A DNA stretch of 5,592 bases from assembly GCA_949128015.1 (NCBI GenBank), contig CASBRC010000277.1:1-5592 (forward strand). Reading direction: 5' to 3'. The notes under the pieces are model-generated. The model made no database searches and had not been told where the DNA came from. It saw only the letters and a list, made by a program, of their open reading frames with translations. The stretch comes from Synechococcales cyanobacterium PMM_0003 (lineage in GTDB: Bacteria; Cyanobacteriota; Cyanobacteriia; Pseudanabaenales; Pseudanabaenaceae). Positions 5,394-5,592 of this stretch are shown piece after piece (the stretch's first letter is position 1; each line of letters opens with the position of its first letter). Position numbers and translations under genes: made by a program.

Positions 5394-5592
5394 ATGAAAA
5401 ACGTCTCTATTATTGGCTGTGGGGTAATCGGGGCAATGCTCGCCTATGAATTAAGCCAAGACAAAAGTGAAAACAAACTTAATGTGACAGTTGTTGAAGC
5501 AAATGCTAAGCCTGCAATGGTCGCAACAGGTTCAGCTTTAGGTGTACTGATGGCTGCTTCTAGCTCTAGGGCTAGGGGTGTGTTAGTTAAGC
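5394..5592 (+). CDS. FAD-dependent oxidoreductase, DAO family (N-terminal part, runs off the window)
   Basis: The first 66 codons are present. MKNVSIIGCGVIGAMLAYEL holds the dinucleotide-binding beta-alpha-beta fold with G8-x-G10-x-x-G13, and the second strand VTVVEAN ends in Glu35, the acidic residue that contacts the adenine-ribose of FAD. TGSALGVLMAASSS (45-58) fits the second FAD-contact region of D-amino-acid-oxidase-like (DAO) flavoproteins such as glycine oxidases. The substrate cannot be told from this part, and the gene is truncated by the window edge, not by mutation. No clear Shine-Dalgarno precedes the ATG; the upstream leader is A+T-rich. It is transcribed divergently from the FHA gene. 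Confidence 0.85.
   Translation, partial: MKNVSIIGCGVIGAMLAYELSQDKSENKLNVTVVEANAKPAMVATGSALGVLMAASSSRARGVLVK

Overview
The window looks like a piece of a cyanobacterial chromosome. The palindrome GCGATCGC (HIP1, a highly over-represented cyanobacterial octamer) occurs at least seven times in 5.6 kb. The core gene order is trigger factor, ClpP, ClpX on the minus strand, the tig-clpP2-clpX arrangement known from cyanobacteria. The A+T-rich intergenic DNA with many long perfect hairpins and the protein sequences fit a filamentous or Pseudanabaena-like lineage, but the genus is a guess.

Layout from left to right. Positions 1-243 hold the possible last codons of an upstream gene and a candidate promoter with an overlapping inverted repeat. 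Positions 244-893 (plus strand) hold two small genes overlapping by four bases: a DUF4258-like protein and a DUF2283-like protein with an unusual C-terminal extension. They resemble a toxin-antitoxin-type pair, but no function is proven. A 15-bp-stem hairpin (921-953) forms a bidirectional terminator facing clpX. Positions 956-4680 (minus strand) hold tig, clpP and clpX in transcription order. clpP and clpX are separated by 29 bases, while tig is separated from clpP by 234 bases containing a 40-bp perfect palindrome and a 25-bp-stem hairpin. Immediately upstream of the tig start codon lie three tandem copies of a 15-bp unit. Positions 4824-5126 (minus) encode a small single-domain FHA protein that lacks an ATG start. 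A divergent intergenic region with two further hairpins follows. The window ends inside a plus-strand gene for a DAO-family FAD-dependent oxidoreductase (from 5394).

How the genes work together: trigger factor binds the ribosome exit tunnel and shields nascent chains. ClpX unfolds proteins and feeds them to the ClpP chamber. The three form a protein folding and degradation module. The strong hairpins after tig suggest that clpP-clpX levels are at least partly uncoupled from tig. The flanking genes (DUF pair, FHA protein, oxidoreductase) have no evident functional tie to this module.

I found no clear new enzymatic system. The points most worth a second look are non-coding: the family of long perfect hairpins with tiny loops, the triple repeat abutting the tig start codon, the repeat-built Gln/Asn-rich ClpP propeptide, and the extended DUF2283 partner.
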